Assembly (NCBI GenBank): GCA_934249215.1
Contig: CAKQKN010000148.1
Location: 1 to 25,272 of the forward strand
From: an uncultured Clostridia bacterium
GTDB taxonomy: Bacteria > Bacillota > Clostridia > Christensenellales > Borkfalkiaceae
Length of the DNA stretch: 25,272 nucleotides
Direction of reading: 5' to 3'
The notes under the pieces are model-generated. The model ran no database searches. It had not been told where the DNA came from and worked only from the letters and a program-made list of their open reading frames with translations. The position numbers and the translations under genes are program-made. This document shows positions 23,958 to 25,272 of the stretch, piece by piece; positions within the stretch are counted from its first letter, which is position 1, and every line of letters begins with the position of its first letter.

Positions 23958-25272
23958 ATGGAAAAAATCAGAACGAGATTCGCACCGAGCCCCACGGGGT
24001 TTATGCACCTCGGCGGGCTCAGAACCGCGCTTTATTCCTATCTGTTCGCCAAACAACACGGCGGCGACTTCATTCTGCGCATCGAGGACACCGATCAGGA
24101 GCGTTTCGTCGAGGGCGCGATCGACGTCATCTATTCGTCGCTCAAGGAGTCCGGATTGACTTATGACGAGGGTCCGGACATCGGCGGTCCGTACGGTCCG
24201 TACGTTCAGAGCGAGCGCAAAGCCATTTATATGGAATATGCGAAAAAGCTGATCGAACTCGGCGGCGCGTATTATTGCTTCTGCTCGAAAGAGCGGCTCG
24301 AATCGCTCACCGACGAAAACGGCAACCGCAAATACGACAAGCACTGCCTGCACTTGACCAAGGAAGAGGTTCAGGCGAAACTCGAAGCGGGCGAACCGTT
24401 CGTCATCAGACAAAACATTCCCACCGAAGGCACTTCGTCCTATGACGACCTCGTTTACGGCACGATCCACGTCGATTATTCCGAACTCGAGGATAACATT
24501 CTGATCAAAAGCGACGGCATGCCGACTTATAATTTCGCGAACGTCGTCGACGATCATCTTATGCACATAACGCATGTCGTGCGCGGGACCGAATATCTTT
24601 CTTCGACGCCGAAATACAATCTCATGTACGACACTTTCGGATGGGAAAGACCGAAATATATCCACTTGCCGACGATCATGAAGGACGCGACGCGCAAACT
24701 TTCCAAACGCTACGGCGACGCTAATTTCGACGATTTCGTGAACAAAGGTTATCTGCCCGAGGCGATCGTCAACTACGTCGCGCTGCTCGGCTGTAGCCCG
24801 AAAGCCAACGTCGAAAAAATGACGATGCAACAGATGATCGAGCTGTTCTCGCTCGACGGCGTTTCCAAATCTCCGTCCATTTTCGACGACGTGAAACTCC
24901 GCTGGCTCAACGGCGAATATCTCAAAGAACTTTCCGACGAGCGCTTCGAAGAACTCGCCGAACCGTTCTTTAAAAAATCGAAAGTTTACGGCAAATACGA
25001 CCTTAAAAAGTTGTCCGCGCTGATGAAATCGCGCGTCGAAATTCTCGACGAGATTCCCGCAAAAATCAACTTCCTCGAGGAGTTCGGCGAGTACGATCCA
25101 GCGCTGTTCATTCATAAGAAAATGAAAACCAACGAGGAAACTTCACTCGAAGTGCTCCCCGCAATCAGAAATCTCATCGCGACGACCGAGCCGTACGATC
25201 ACGACACTCTTCACGACGCGTTTATGAAACTTGCCGCCGATATGCAACTCAAAAACGGACAGATTCTTTGGC
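23958..25272 (+). CDS. gltX: Glutamyl-tRNA synthetase, 3' end outside the window
   Basis: This is a class I synthetase that charges tRNA-Glu (and, in many Gram-positive bacteria, also tRNA-Gln for later amidation). 438 codons are visible without a stop, so the C-terminal anticodon-binding part is cut off at the edge. Class I signatures are present: the HIGH equivalent HLGG (17-20) after SPTGFM, and KLSKR (247-251). RIEDTDQERF (41-50) and PTYNFANVVDDH (189-200) are typical of GluRS. A CXC..CXH set (Cys107, Cys109, Cys130, His132) resembles the zinc knuckle of E. coli GluRS. ATG 23958 has CGGAGG five bases upstream. Confidence 0.97.
   Translation, partial: MEKIRTRFAPSPTGFMHLGGLRTALYSYLFAKQHGGDFILRIEDTDQERFVEGAIDVIYSSLKESGLTYDEGPDIGGPYGPYVQSERKAIYMEYAKKLIELGGAYYCFCSKERLESLTDENGNRKYDKHCLHLTKEEVQAKLEAGEPFVIRQNIPTEGTSSYDDLVYGTIHVDYSELEDNILIKSDGMPTYNFANVVDDHLMHITHVVRGTEYLSSTPKYNLMYDTFGWERPKYIHLPTIMKDATRKLSKRYGDANFDDFVNKGYLPEAIVNYVALLGCSPKANVEKMTMQQMIELFSLDGVSKSPSIFDDVKLRWLNGEYLKELSDERFEELAEPFFKKSKVYGKYDLKKLSALMKSRVEILDEIPAKINFLEEFGEYDPALFIHKKMKTNEETSLEVLPAIRNLIATTEPYDHDTLHDAFMKLAADMQLKNGQILW

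Noticed and set aside
23826..25115. Open frame of 429 codons on the minus strand at the right edge
   Set aside because: It is antisense to gltX, which has HIGH-like and KLSKR motifs and a good ribosome binding site. The gltX frame is the real gene, lacking only its stop.

Overview
The window looks like chromosomal DNA of a Gram-positive, probably uncultured gut-type clostridium (Bacillota). This is inference from several traits: strong AGGAGG-type ribosome binding sites, sigma-A promoters with 17-bp spacers, Rho-independent terminators, a PepV-like M20 dipeptidase, and a type IV pilus locus with no secretin gene. TGA is used as a stop. Codons favour C or G at the third position, which leaves long but meaningless open frames antisense to most genes. 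I cannot name the species.

Layout from left to right. Positions 1-902 hold no confident gene. They contain a plus-strand terminator, pieces of two dispersed repeat families and the gyrA terminator. gyrA (903-3674) and gyrB (3938-5851) lie on the minus strand behind a near-consensus promoter at 5981-6009. A TIM-barrel sugar isomerase (6117-6929, plus) follows, with a promoter placed so that its mRNA should be leaderless. A bidirectional hairpin separates it from the pilus genes.

The minus-strand pilus assembly operon (7080-14021) reads, in transcription order: PilM-like protein, two pseudopilins, a PilX-like pseudopilin, prepilin peptidase PilD, platform protein PilC and ATPase PilB. Several genes overlap by a few bases, and three use TTG starts beside strong ribosome binding sites. 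Upstream lies about 1 kb of repeats (14022-15074). Then comes a second minus-strand pilin cassette (15075-19291): a 642-residue prepilin-like adhesin, a beta-helix-like lipoprotein and a short major pilin. Inverted copies of one MITE-like repeat (14681-14981 and 19621-19779) bracket this cassette. Its best promoter (19883-19911) lies just outside the right-hand copy.

Positions 20051-20918 are packed with palindromic GTCATCC repeats enclosing a small GIY-YIG nuclease gene. Next come the minus-strand pepV-like dipeptidase (21214-22515) and plus-strand radC (22824-23525), which share a promoter region with face-to-face overlapping elements. A repeat-rich spacer follows, then gltX (glutamyl-tRNA synthetase), which runs off the right edge.

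Housekeeping genes (gyrase, RadC, GltX) and the pilus machinery are intact. The most interesting material is the non-coding repeats and their placement around the pilin cassette and the GIY-YIG gene.
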